44,095 bases of DNA from an uncultured Clostridia bacterium. GTDB taxonomy: Bacteria; Bacillota; Clostridia; Christensenellales; Aristaeellaceae. Position numbers and translations under genes: made by a program. The notes beneath the pieces were generated by a model. That model ran no database searches. It worked only from the letters and a program-made list of their open reading frames with translations, and was not told the DNA's origin. How positions within the stretch are numbered: position 1 is the stretch's first letter; each line of letters starts with the position of its first letter. Location: NCBI GenBank assembly GCA_945928315.1, contig CAMENN010000012.1, positions 1-44,095 on the forward strand. Reading direction: 5' to 3'. Positions 25,719-32,846 of the stretch are shown here, piece by piece.

Positions 25719-26492
25719 TCAGTTGAACTTGAGCGTGTTGCAGACGTTGCGGAACACGTGCTCGTAGTAGGAATACCAGTTCTGCGGGGCGGTGATGCGC
25801 ACCTGGTACAGCGCCTTCTCGTGCGCGACGACGATGATGCGGCCGCGCATCTGGTAGGTCTTCGTGCCGTCGTTGTACTCCGCCTTGTAGTAGCAGTAGT
25901 AGCCCTTGGCGTCACCGATGCTGCGGGAGGCGATCGTGTACGGTGTGAACGAGGTGAACGTGCTTTCCAGCTGGGTGAGCGTCGTCTCCAGGCGCTCGCG
26001 GGCGTCATCCGCCGTCTGCGTGAGGCCGGTGTTGACCTTCTCGATCGTCAGGCGCGTCTGATAGCCGTCCGGCTCCATCATCTCGCTCTTGGGCTCCACG
26101 AACTGCAGGGTCGTCGTCTGGTTGGTGTTCGGGTTGAGCAGCCAGGTGTAGGGGATGGAGAAGGAGATGTTCAGGCTGTCCGACGTGTAGGTCTTGTACG
26201 CATAGTTCGGCGTGGGCATCGGCGTGGGCGTCGGCTTGTCGATGGGATCGACGGGGATCGGCGTCGCGGAGGGATCGTCTGGCGTCAGGTTGGAAAAGTC
26301 GAGCTGCACGTCGCCGGAAACCGGCGCCGGCGTGGGCGTCGGCTCCTGTGTGGTCTCCGGCTCAGCCGTCGTCTCCCCGCCCGCGGGGGCGAAGATGAGG
26401 GAATCGGGTTCGGGGGTGGCCTGGCTCTCGGCGCTGGCGCAGCCGGTCAGCAGCAGGCAGGATACCGCCAGCAGCAGGAGAATACGCTTCAT
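25719..26492 (-). CDS. Lipoprotein with Pro/Thr-rich linker and PsbP-like C-terminal domain
   Basis: Lipobox LLLTGC at the N-terminus, then about 70 residues of low-complexity TP, PTPTP and Glu-rich linker, and a globular C-terminal domain (YKTYTSDSLNISFSIPYTWLLN ... YQVRITAPQNWYSYYEHVFRNVCNTLKF). The layout, one strand-rich domain that begins with a bulky 'SFSIPYTW' segment and ends in a helix, resembles PsbP-type lipoproteins of clostridia; this is a moderate call. GGAGG precedes the ATG. Own promoter and terminator. Substrate or partner unknown. Confidence 0.78.
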   Translation of the reverse strand: MKRILLLLAVSCLLLTGCASAESQATPEPDSLIFAPAGGETTAEPETTQEPTPTPAPVSGDVQLDFSNLTPDDPSATPIPVDPIDKPTPTPMPTPNYAYKTYTSDSLNISFSIPYTWLLNPNTNQTTTLQFVEPKSEMMEPDGYQTRLTIEKVNTGLTQTADDARERLETTLTQLESTFTSFTPYTIASRSIGDAKGYYCYYKAEYNDGTKTYQMRGRIIVVAHEKALYQVRITAPQNWYSYYEHVFRNVCNTLKFN

Positions 26493-26565
26493 ATGATGGA
26501 CCTCCGTTCAGAAGTGAACTGCAAACAGACCGGGCGTGCGCACACTGCCCGATATTTGTACAGTC

Positions 26566-26594
26566 AGTATAACAGGTTGACGCGAAAAAGTCAA
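26566..26594 (-). promoter_or_regulatory. Promoter of the lipoprotein gene
   Basis: Minus strand: -35 TTGACT, 17-bp spacer, -10 TATACT, about 75 bases upstream of the start codon. A near-consensus promoter. Confidence 0.82.
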
Positions 26595-26607
26595 CGGCGT
26601 GCGGGGG

Positions 26608-26636
26608 TTGAAAGACTGGACGGCGCGGCGTATAAT
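26608..26636 (+). promoter_or_regulatory. Promoter of the 2-hydroxyacid dehydrogenase/HAD operon
   Basis: -35 TTGAAA, 17-bp spacer, -10 TATAAT, about 40 bases upstream of the dehydrogenase ATG and divergent from the lipoprotein promoter 14 bases away. Confidence 0.85.
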
Positions 26637-26676
26637 GGAAAAAAGAACGAAAAACGCCGGAAAAGGAGAGAATTGC

Positions 26677-27645
26677 ATGAAGATTGTCGTGCTGGACGGA
26701 TATACGGTGTGCCCCGGGGACCTCACCTGGGACAGCCTGCGGGCGCTGGGCGAGGTGACGGTTTATGAGCGCACGCCGCGGGAGGAGGTCGTCCCGCGCA
26801 TCGGCGACGCGCAGGTCGTGCTGACCAACAAGGTCGTCATCTCGCGGGAGGTGCTTGCGGCCTGCCCGAATGTGCGCTATATCGGCGTGCTGGCGACGGG
26901 CTACAACGTCATCGATCTCGCAGCGGCGGATGAACGGGGCGTCGTCGTCACGAACGTGCCCGCATATTCCACGCATGCGGTCGTGCAGCACGCGATGGCG
27001 CTGCTCCTGCAGAGCGCCAGCCATGTTGCGCAGTACGACGCGCAGGTCAAGGCAGGGCGCTGGGGCAGCAGCCCGGACTTCTGCTTCTTTGGCGAGCCGA
27101 TGGAGGAGCTGGCCGGACGCACGATGGGCATCGTCGGCTTTGGCCACATTGGCCAGGCGATGGCGCGCGCGGCGGCCGGACTGGGCATGCAGGCGATCGT
27201 CAGCACGCCGCACCCGAAGCCGGAGTTGGCGGGTGAGGACGTGCGCTTTGTCGCGATGGACGAGCTGCTCGCCGGAAGCGACGTGATCTCGCTGCACTGT
27301 CCGCTGACGGAGAAGACGCGCGGGCTGATCGGCGCACAGACGATCGCCGCGATGAGGGAAGGCGTGCGCGTCATCAACACGGCGCGCGGTCCGCTGGTGG
27401 ACGGCCGGGCGATGGCCGATGCGCTGGCATGCGGCAAGGTCGCCTGCTACATGGCGGACGTCATGGAGAACGAGCCGCCGCGCGCGGACGATCCGCTGCT
27501 TTCCGCGCCGAACACGATTCTCACGCCGCATGTGGCCTGGGCGCCGCGCCAGACGCGTGAGCGCCTGCTGTCCGTCGCTGTGGGCAATGTGGCGGCGTTC
27601 CTCTCCGGCACACCGCGCAACGTCGTGAATGGGGTGAGAGCATGA
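26677..27645 (+). CDS. D-2-hydroxyacid dehydrogenase (glycerate/hydroxypyruvate reductase type)
   Basis: NAD(P)-dependent cytoplasmic oxidoreductase. A substrate-binding half (VLTNKVVISREVLAACPNVRYIGVLATGYNVID) surrounds a Rossmann fold with GFGHIG. The catalytic residues are intact: Arg in INTARGPLVD, Glu in ENEPP and His in LTPHVAW. At 322 aa it is a normal length; the closest described group is glycerate dehydrogenase. The upstream track start (26599) precedes the promoter -10 and is wrong; AAGGAGAG marks ATG 26677. It overlaps the HAD phosphatase by four bases. Confidence 0.92.
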   Translation: MKIVVLDGYTVCPGDLTWDSLRALGEVTVYERTPREEVVPRIGDAQVVLTNKVVISREVLAACPNVRYIGVLATGYNVIDLAAADERGVVVTNVPAYSTHAVVQHAMALLLQSASHVAQYDAQVKAGRWGSSPDFCFFGEPMEELAGRTMGIVGFGHIGQAMARAAAGLGMQAIVSTPHPKPELAGEDVRFVAMDELLAGSDVISLHCPLTEKTRGLIGAQTIAAMREGVRVINTARGPLVDGRAMADALACGKVACYMADVMENEPPRADDPLLSAPNTILTPHVAWAPRQTRERLLSVAVGNVAAFLSGTPRNVVNGVRA

Positions 27646-28304
27646 GCATCCGCGGGGTGATCTTTGACCTGGATGGCACGCTGCTGGACACGGAGAAGCT
27701 CTATCAGCGCTTCTGGGTGGAGGCAGCGAATCGGCTCGGTTATCCGATGAAGCCGGAGCACACGCTGGCCATCCGCGCGACGGCGTCGGTCTACGCGCAG
27801 GACATCCTGAAGCACCTCGTCTGTCCGGAGTTTGACTATTACGCGGTGCGCGCGCTGCGCCGGGAGCTGATGGAGGCGTACATCGACGAGCACGGCGTGG
27901 ACCCGAAGCCCGGCATGCACGAGCTGCTGAGCGAGCTGCGCCGCCGGGGACTGCGCATCGGCCTGGCGACGGCGACGGACGAGCCGCGGGCCCGCAAGTA
28001 TCTGCGCATCGTGGGTGCGGAGGACTATTTTGACGCGGTGACCTGTGCCAGCATGGTGGCGCCGCACGGCAAGCCCGAGCCGGACATCTATCTGCTGGCC
28101 GCGCAGCGCACGGGCGTGCTGCCCGCGGAGGCGATGGCGGTGGAGGATGCGCCCAGCGGCATCCGTTCCGCGCACGCGGCGGGCCTGTTCACCGTGATGG
28201 TGCCCGACCAGGATCAGCCGGATGCAGCCCTGCGCGCGCTGTGCGATGCGGTCGTGCCCTCGCTGTTTGATGTGGCGCCGCTGCTGGATACAGCGCGCCC
28301 GTAG
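27642..28304 (+). CDS. HAD-superfamily phosphatase (beta-phosphoglucomutase/phosphoglycolate phosphatase-like)
   Basis: HAD hydrolase with subfamily IA cap. Motif I is DLDGTLLD (nucleophile D9, acid/base D11), motif II TATD (in GLATATDEPRARK), Lys motif HGKPEPDIYLLAA, and motif IV VEDAPSGIRSAHAAG. It would hydrolyse a small sugar or organic acid phosphate. Coupling to a hydroxyacid dehydrogenase makes 2-phosphoglycolate or phosphoglycerate-like substrates plausible, without proof. Start in ATGA overlap. No clear terminator follows; the next promoter lies within 35 bases. Confidence 0.9.
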   Translation: MSIRGVIFDLDGTLLDTEKLYQRFWVEAANRLGYPMKPEHTLAIRATASVYAQDILKHLVCPEFDYYAVRALRRELMEAYIDEHGVDPKPGMHELLSELRRRGLRIGLATATDEPRARKYLRIVGAEDYFDAVTCASMVAPHGKPEPDIYLLAAQRTGVLPAEAMAVEDAPSGIRSAHAAGLFTVMVPDQDQPDAALRALCDAVVPSLFDVAPLLDTARP

Positions 28305-28335
28305 TCTTATTTTGTAAGAAAATCGCATAAAGCTG

Positions 28336-28363
28336 TTGATTTCGGCCGCCGATTTGGTATAAT
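28336..28363 (+). promoter_or_regulatory. Promoter of the cytidylate kinase-like gene
   Basis: -35 TTGATT, 16-bp spacer, -10 TATAAT with extended TGG before it, about 47 bases upstream of the ATG. Confidence 0.8.
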
Positions 28364-28409
28364 TTACATAGAGGAGAACAACCTTTGCGCATAGGCAGGA
28401 GGGATCTTG

Positions 28410-29033
28410 ATGGATAACCGTGTGATTACGATCGCCCGCAGCTACGGAAGCGGCGGCCGCAGGATGGGACGCCTGCTGGCCAAGGAGCTCGGTTACGAGT
28501 ATTATGACCGCGAGATTCTGCGCATCGCCTCCGACGAGAGCGGAATCAACGAGGAGCTGTTCAGCCAGGTGGACGAGAACCGGCGCATGCCGCTGTTCCG
28601 CATCGCGCGCGAGGTGTATACCGGCGAGGTGATTCCGCCGGACAGCGACGATTTCATTTCCAACGAAAACCTCTTCCGCTATCAGGCGAAGATCATTCGC
28701 GAGCTGGCCGCCACGCGCAACTGCGTGATCGTGGGCCGCTGCGCCAACTTCATCCTGCGCGGGCGGGAGAACGTGATCAACGTGTTCGTCTCCGCGCCGG
28801 TGGTGGACTGCGTGCGCCGCGTGATGGAGAACGACGGCCTCACGCTCGAGGAGGCGGAGAAGAAGATCAAGAAGATCGACAAGCGACGCGCGGACTACTT
28901 CAAGTATTTCACCGGCCGCCAGTGGCACGACGCCGCGCTCTACGACCTGTGCCTGAACACCGGCCATATGAGCGACCAGCGCTGCGTGGACGTGGTGCGC
29001 GCCTACATGGACGCCCGGTTTGAGGAAGACTGA
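28410..29033 (+). CDS. Cytidylate kinase-like family protein
   Basis: P-loop nucleotide kinase of the AAA-type cytidylate kinase-2 family. It starts ITIARSYGSGGRRMGRLLAKELG, where GSGGRRMG replaces the usual GxxxxGK(S/T) loop, then YYDREILRIASDESG, the NCVIVGRCANFIL strand, and the lid segment KKIDKRRADYFKYFTG. In many Firmicutes such proteins are annotated as cytidylate kinases beside the true cmk. The substrate is unproven. AGGAGGG precedes ATG 28410 (the TTG in the track is one codon upstream). Confidence 0.88.
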   Translation: MDNRVITIARSYGSGGRRMGRLLAKELGYEYYDREILRIASDESGINEELFSQVDENRRMPLFRIAREVYTGEVIPPDSDDFISNENLFRYQAKIIRELAATRNCVIVGRCANFILRGRENVINVFVSAPVVDCVRRVMENDGLTLEEAEKKIKKIDKRRADYFKYFTGRQWHDAALYDLCLNTGHMSDQRCVDVVRAYMDARFEED

Positions 29034-29058
29034 GGGCGCCGGAGACGGAGAAACGACG

Positions 29059-29088
29059 GGGAACGCTGCTCGTTCAGCGTTCCCTTTT
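29059..29088 (+). terminator. Terminator of the cytidylate kinase-like gene
   Basis: Ten-bp perfect stem GGGAACGCTG / CAGCGTTCCC with a six-base loop followed by TTTT. Confidence 0.88.
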
Positions 29089-29178
29089 GATCTGTCGGGA
29101 AGGATCTGGCAGCCGGCCCTGCGTCGGAAAGCGCAGGGCGCGCCGGAGGCGGGAGCGGCCGATGACGCGTTCTGCGCC

Positions 29179-29207
29179 TTGCGCCGCGCTGCCCGGTGCG
29201 CTATAAT
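29179..29207 (+). promoter_or_regulatory. Promoter of the thymidine kinase gene
   Basis: -35 TTGCGC, 17-bp spacer, -10 TATAAT, about 49 bases before the ATG. A short hairpin (CGCCGC-TT-GCGGCG) lies in the leader. Confidence 0.65.
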
Positions 29208-29255
29208 AATCTGAACACAAAAAACGCCGCTTGCGGCGCAGAGGGAGATACAGGG

Positions 29256-29834
29256 ATGGCGAAGCTCTATTTCCGGTACGGGGCGATGGGCTCCAGCAAG
29301 ACGGCCAATGCGGTCATGGTGCAGTACAACTACAGGGAGCGCGGACAGCAGGTGCTCATGCTCAAGCCGAAGCTCGAGAACCGCGACGGCGCGACGATCG
29401 TACGCTCGCGCTGCGGGCTGGAGGCGCAGTGCCGCTTCGTGGAGGAGCTGCCCGGGCTCTGCCTTGACGGCATCGCGTGCGTGATCGTGGACGAGGCGCA
29501 CTTTTTGACGGGCGCGCAGGTGCGCATGCTCGTGGACATCGTGGACGAGCGGGACATTCCGGTCATCTGCTACGGCCTGCGCACGGACTTCCGCGGCGAG
29601 CTGTTCGAGGGCAGCCGGGAGCTGCTGTGCTGGGCGGACACGATCGAGGAGATCAAGACGGTCTGCTGGTGCGGCCGCAAGGCGACGTTCAACGCCCGCG
29701 TGCAGGACGGGCGCATTGTCCGCGAGGGCGAGCAGATCCTGCTGGGCGGCAACTCGCAGTATATCAGCCTCTGCCGCAAGCACTGGAAGAGCGGTGAGCT
29801 GGGCAGCTTCCGCGATCTCAATCTGGAGGATTGA
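29256..29834 (+). CDS. tdk: Thymidine kinase (type II, TK1-like)
   Basis: Cytoplasmic kinase that salvages thymidine to dTMP. P-loop GAMGSSKT (9-16), the DEAH-like VDEAHFL with catalytic Glu, ICYGLRTDFRGELFEGS (lasso/base-contact region) and a structural zinc site (VCWCGRKATF ... SLCRKHW). At 192 aa the length is normal. The reading frame opens upstream, but ATG 29256 is where the fold begins and GGGAGATACAGGG precedes it. Monocistronic, with its own promoter and terminator. Confidence 0.95.
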   Translation: MAKLYFRYGAMGSSKTANAVMVQYNYRERGQQVLMLKPKLENRDGATIVRSRCGLEAQCRFVEELPGLCLDGIACVIVDEAHFLTGAQVRMLVDIVDERDIPVICYGLRTDFRGELFEGSRELLCWADTIEEIKTVCWCGRKATFNARVQDGRIVREGEQILLGGNSQYISLCRKHWKSGELGSFRDLNLED

Positions 29835-29979
29835 GATCGCGGATGTGAACGGGCTGCAGGCATGAAGCAATCAAAAAAAGCGGCCAGGGAACGCAGCGCT
29901 GCCTGACGGAGCCTTGGGCATGGATGCTGCAATTTGAAGGCAGTATGAGGCGCAATTTCATCTTCAGATAGATATAGAA

Positions 29980-30019
29980 AAGCCCCTTTCCGGAATGGAT
30001 CCGGGAGGAGGCTTTTTTT
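29980..30019. terminator. Bidirectional terminator between convergent genes
   Basis: A 15-base stem (AAGCCCCTTTCCGGA / TCCGGGAGGAGGCTT, one mismatch and two G-T pairs) with seven T on the plus side and CTTTTC on the minus side. It ends tdk and the minus-strand dehydrogenase pair. The rest of 29835-30038 shows nothing I recognise. Confidence 0.85.
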
Positions 30020-30038
30020 CTACAAAGAAGGGAGCGCG

Positions 30039-30935
30039 TCACGCCTTCAGCGCGGCTTTGAGGTTGGCGAGCACCTTCTGGCTGAGCAGGACGAAGGCCT
30101 GCTTCGTGCGCCCGGAGGAGGCGTTCACGCAGTGGACGTTTTCACGTGCCCAGAAGTCCCCGCTGACCGCGCCTGCCGCGGCACGCGTGTCGCAGAAGAA
30201 GTGGTTGCCGGGCCGCGCGACCCAGCGCTCCAGCGCGGCACTGTCAAAGCCGGGACCGATGGAGGTGTTGAAGAGCACCTTGCCATCGCCCAGCGCCTCA
30301 AATTCAGGCGCCTGCAGGAGCAGCACGTTCTTGTTGAGGCAGGTGAAGACGACCTCGCTCTCGCGCAGCAGCGCGTGAAGCGGCCGGAACCTCATGCCCG
30401 CGGCCTCCGCATCCGGCTTGGGCGCACGGGCGAAATAGCGGATGTCCGCGCCGAGTAACTGCAGCGCGTCGGCGATCATCCGCCCGGAGACGCCCAGTCC
30501 TACGATGCCCACCCGCAGCCCGGTGATTTCCACCGGCTCGTCGCGCAGCATCGGCATGCCGAAGCCGTGCAGCAGGCCCGTCAGCTCGTGGAGCACATAC
30601 TCGACGACCCCGCGATCGCCGTAATCCCGGATGCCCAGCACGCGGATGCCGCGCTCGCGGGCGCAGGCGATGTCCACGTTGGCGCTCTCCTCGGAATACA
30701 GGCTGCAGCACATGCCGATATAGCGCACGTTCGGGCAGCGCTCGATGACCGCGCGGGTGATGCGGCTGGTGTAGCTGACGAGCACAGCGTCGGCGTCACT
30801 GATGCGGTGCAGGATCTCTGCGTCGTCCGCCGGCACGTCACGATAGAGGACGACCTCGCGCGCGTAATCGTGCAGGGCGGCCTCGGCGTCGGGCACCAGA
30901 CTGACCGGCTCAATGGCGACCAGCTTGTCAAACAT
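30039..30935 (-). CDS. D-2-hydroxyacid dehydrogenase-fold protein lacking the catalytic triad
   Basis: Clear family fold: VLVSYTSRITRAVIERCPNVRYIGMC, a nucleotide-binding VGIVGLGVSGRMIADAL, and a C-terminal return of the substrate domain. The three catalytic residues of the family are not in place, however. The (N)TxRG segment reads FNTSIGPGFD (no Arg), the Glu segment reads FCDTRAAAG, and the His segment reads VHCVNASSGRTKQA. So it either uses other chemistry or is a binding or regulatory protein. GGGAGGAAA marks ATG 30935; the track's longer start lies in the intergenic gap. It sits 14 bases behind the aspartate dehydrogenase-like gene in one operon. Confidence 0.8.
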   Translation of the reverse strand: MFDKLVAIEPVSLVPDAEAALHDYAREVVLYRDVPADDAEILHRISDADAVLVSYTSRITRAVIERCPNVRYIGMCCSLYSEESANVDIACARERGIRVLGIRDYGDRGVVEYVLHELTGLLHGFGMPMLRDEPVEITGLRVGIVGLGVSGRMIADALQLLGADIRYFARAPKPDAEAAGMRFRPLHALLRESEVVFTCLNKNVLLLQAPEFEALGDGKVLFNTSIGPGFDSAALERWVARPGNHFFCDTRAAAGAVSGDFWARENVHCVNASSGRTKQAFVLLSQKVLANLKAALKA

Positions 30936-30949
30936 GGCGGTTTCCTCCC

Positions 30950-31741
30950 TTAATAGAAGCACACGGGCGATGCGAGGTTGCGCAGCAGCGCGACGACGCT
31001 CCAGCCTGCGATAGCGCTCGTGCGGGAATAGATGTCCACCACTGCGCGCACTCCGTCGATTTCTGCGGTGATCCTGTGATCGTCGCCCTGCCAGTCCGGC
31101 ACGCTGTGCATCGTGACGCCGGTGATCTCCGGGCCGGTCGTCGCCAGCGATGTGGCGACGGCGACATTGACGCGGCGGGGGAAGGTGGCGATGGCCTCCT
31201 TCGCGTTGCCGGTGAAGACGGTCTTCTCCTCGGTGAGCAGCGCGTCCTCCCAGACGGGCGTGGGCATGAAGCCGCGGCAGCCGGTGTGCGTGTCGATGCC
31301 GGCGGTTTCCGGCAGGCTTTGCGCCTGAGCCATCAGTGTGACGGTCTGCAGCACATCGAAGCCGCCGATCGCACCGGAGGCGATGTGTACGCGTGCGCCG
31401 CCCTCGATGGCTGCGGCCTTGACGCGATCATAGAAGGCGGCGTCGGCAAACGCACCGATGGAGATGACGACCAGGTCGCAGCCCGCGCGCAGCACCGGCT
31501 CGGCGATGGCACGCACGCACTCCACGGACGCGGTTTCCACGACCATATCGGGCTTCAGCGCGAGCAGCTCATCGATGCCGTCCACGGCGCGGCAGCCCAC
31601 GCGGTCGGCGAGGGCCTGCGCGGACGCCTTCGTCCGGCTGGCGACGCCCAGCAGCTCGTAGTCCGGCAGCAGGCCTTTGGCGTATGCGTCGGCGACGATG
31701 CCGCCCAGAAAGCCGCAGCCCATGATGACAAACCTCTTCAT
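30950..31741 (-). CDS. L-aspartate dehydrogenase-like oxidoreductase
   Basis: Rossmann protein of 263 aa: MKRFVIMGCGFLGGIVADAY (GxGxxG), ETASVECVRAIAEPVLRAG, VISIGAFAD, and the hallmark ASGAIGGFDVLQTVTL of the NadX/aspartate dehydrogenase family. A C-terminal segment (FPRRVNVAVATSLATTG) matches the family's substrate domain. It would convert aspartate to iminoaspartate or the reverse. No nadA or nadC lies nearby, so a role in NAD synthesis is not supported by context. The start is ATG 31741 behind AAAAGGGG; the track's 54-residue extension is not used. First gene of a two-gene minus-strand operon; a TACAAT -10 lies near 31790. Confidence 0.83.
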   Translation of the reverse strand: MKRFVIMGCGFLGGIVADAYAKGLLPDYELLGVASRTKASAQALADRVGCRAVDGIDELLALKPDMVVETASVECVRAIAEPVLRAGCDLVVISIGAFADAAFYDRVKAAAIEGGARVHIASGAIGGFDVLQTVTLMAQAQSLPETAGIDTHTGCRGFMPTPVWEDALLTEEKTVFTGNAKEAIATFPRRVNVAVATSLATTGPEITGVTMHSVPDWQGDDHRITAEIDGVRAVVDIYSRTSAIAGWSVVALLRNLASPVCFY

Positions 31742-32146
31742 TCGGATAACCCCTTTTCCTGCGGCGCGAAGCCGCATTTGCTGTCCCTCTATTGTACCAT
31801 GACCGGGAGAAAAAGGAAAGCGCCGCGGTGCAGGGGACGCCGGACGGAATGGCGCGCCTGGCGGGAAGGGAACGCCGCATCCGCGGATACCAAAATGTAA
31901 CATCCTTCACATTTGACGGCAGAGGCGTGTCGAAAACCGCTCCGAAAACGGAAAAACAGGGCGGCTTGGCGGACAGCACGTCGAATCCTGACGGACATGT
32001 CGGCAAAAATGTGAAGATAGTTCATAAATTCATTTCAAAATTCCGAAAAACAGGTGGAATTATATGTCTTATATGGTATAATACGATCAAAAAAGACATA
32101 AATTGACGGTGAACGCGGATTGCAGCGGACGGCATGAGGAAAGGAT
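31742..32146. other. Intergenic region with a long inverted repeat and promoters
   Basis: No gene is supported in this 405-base gap. It holds a minus-strand -10 candidate (TACAAT, about 31789-31794, weak -35) with a leader hairpin (GCGGC-TTCGC-GCCGC). It also has a 10-bp inverted repeat CTTCACATTT (31905-31914) / AAATGTGAAG (32007-32016), and the plus-strand promoter listed next. The right half is AT-rich. Confidence 0.5.
32074..32082 (+). promoter_or_regulatory. Extended -10 promoter of the stand-alone receiver gene
   Basis: TGGTATAAT (TG extension plus consensus -10) without a good -35, about 65 bases before the gene. It lies in an AT-rich stretch that may act as an UP-like region. Confidence 0.65.
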
Positions 32147-32581
32147 GTGACAACCATGGGCTGGATGCAGATGGCCGGTCAGAAGGACTTTGGCGGTCTT
32201 CGCCTGCTGATTGCGGAGGACAACACGCTGTACGGGGAGATGATGACGGAGCTGCTGACCATGTATCACGCGAAAGTCCGCCTGGCGAAAAACGGCGTGG
32301 AGGCGCTGCGCCTGCTCCGGGAGAGCACCAATGCGTTCGATGCGGTGCTGATGGACGTGCTGATGCCGGGCATGAACGGCTATGAGACGACCCGCGCCAT
32401 CCGGAGGTTGGACAAGGCGCACAATGGTCAGGTGCCCGTGCTGGCCATGACCGCGGGCACGGATGAGAGCATCCGCCGGCGCGCCCGGGAGGCCGGCATG
32501 GATGCCTTTCTGGGCAAGCCCGTGGAGGTGGCGGCGCTGGATGAGGCGCTCGGCAGGGTGCTGCGGGAAAAGGCGGTCTGA
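32147..32581 (+). CDS. Stand-alone receiver-domain response regulator
   Basis: A single REC domain with no output domain: acidic pair in LLIAEDN, phospho-acceptor Asp in VLMDVLMPGMNGYE (D70 from the GTG start), Thr in AMTAGT and Lys in FLGKPVEV. Such Spo0F/CheY-like proteins pass phosphate or bind a partner. It resembles the receivers of hybrid kinases, and a hybrid kinase gene lies 2.3 kb downstream, separated by a terminator and a promoter. Start is GTG 32147 (GAGGAAAGG upstream) or ATG 32156; either gives a complete domain. Confidence 0.88.
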   Translation: MTTMGWMQMAGQKDFGGLRLLIAEDNTLYGEMMTELLTMYHAKVRLAKNGVEALRLLRESTNAFDAVLMDVLMPGMNGYETTRAIRRLDKAHNGQVPVLAMTAGTDESIRRRAREAGMDAFLGKPVEVAALDEALGRVLREKAV

Positions 32582-32620
32582 CCGGAGCCGCATAGCGGCG
32601 CGGGCCGGCCGCGGATGCGC

Positions 32621-32660
32621 AAGGCAGCGGCAGGCGGACCTGTTCGCTGCTTTGTTTTTC
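32621..32660 (+). terminator. Terminator of the receiver gene
   Basis: Stem GCAGCG / CGCTGC with an inner CAGG-CGGA-CCTG helix, followed by TTTGTTTTTC. Confidence 0.8.
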
Positions 32661-32714
32661 GCGGCAGGCCCGGGGGCTGAACCGGAGTTCGCTCTGTCCG
32701 ATATATCTAGAATA

Positions 32715-32743
32715 TTGACATCATGCAAAACTGGAGATACATT
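32715..32743 (+). promoter_or_regulatory. Promoter of the binding-protein/hybrid-kinase operon
   Basis: Consensus -35 TTGACA, 17-bp spacer, -10 TACATT, with about 97 bases of leader before the ATG at 32847. The leader has an AAAGGGGAG that could serve a short upstream frame beginning GTGATG at 32760. Confidence 0.82.
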
Positions 32744-32846
32744 AAAGGGGAGAAACGGGTGATGCGGCGGGACTGTGCCCGCAATGCCCGGCATGGAACT
32801 GCACCGCGGATTGAAACCATCCATGACAACGAGGGGGAAAAAAGAG

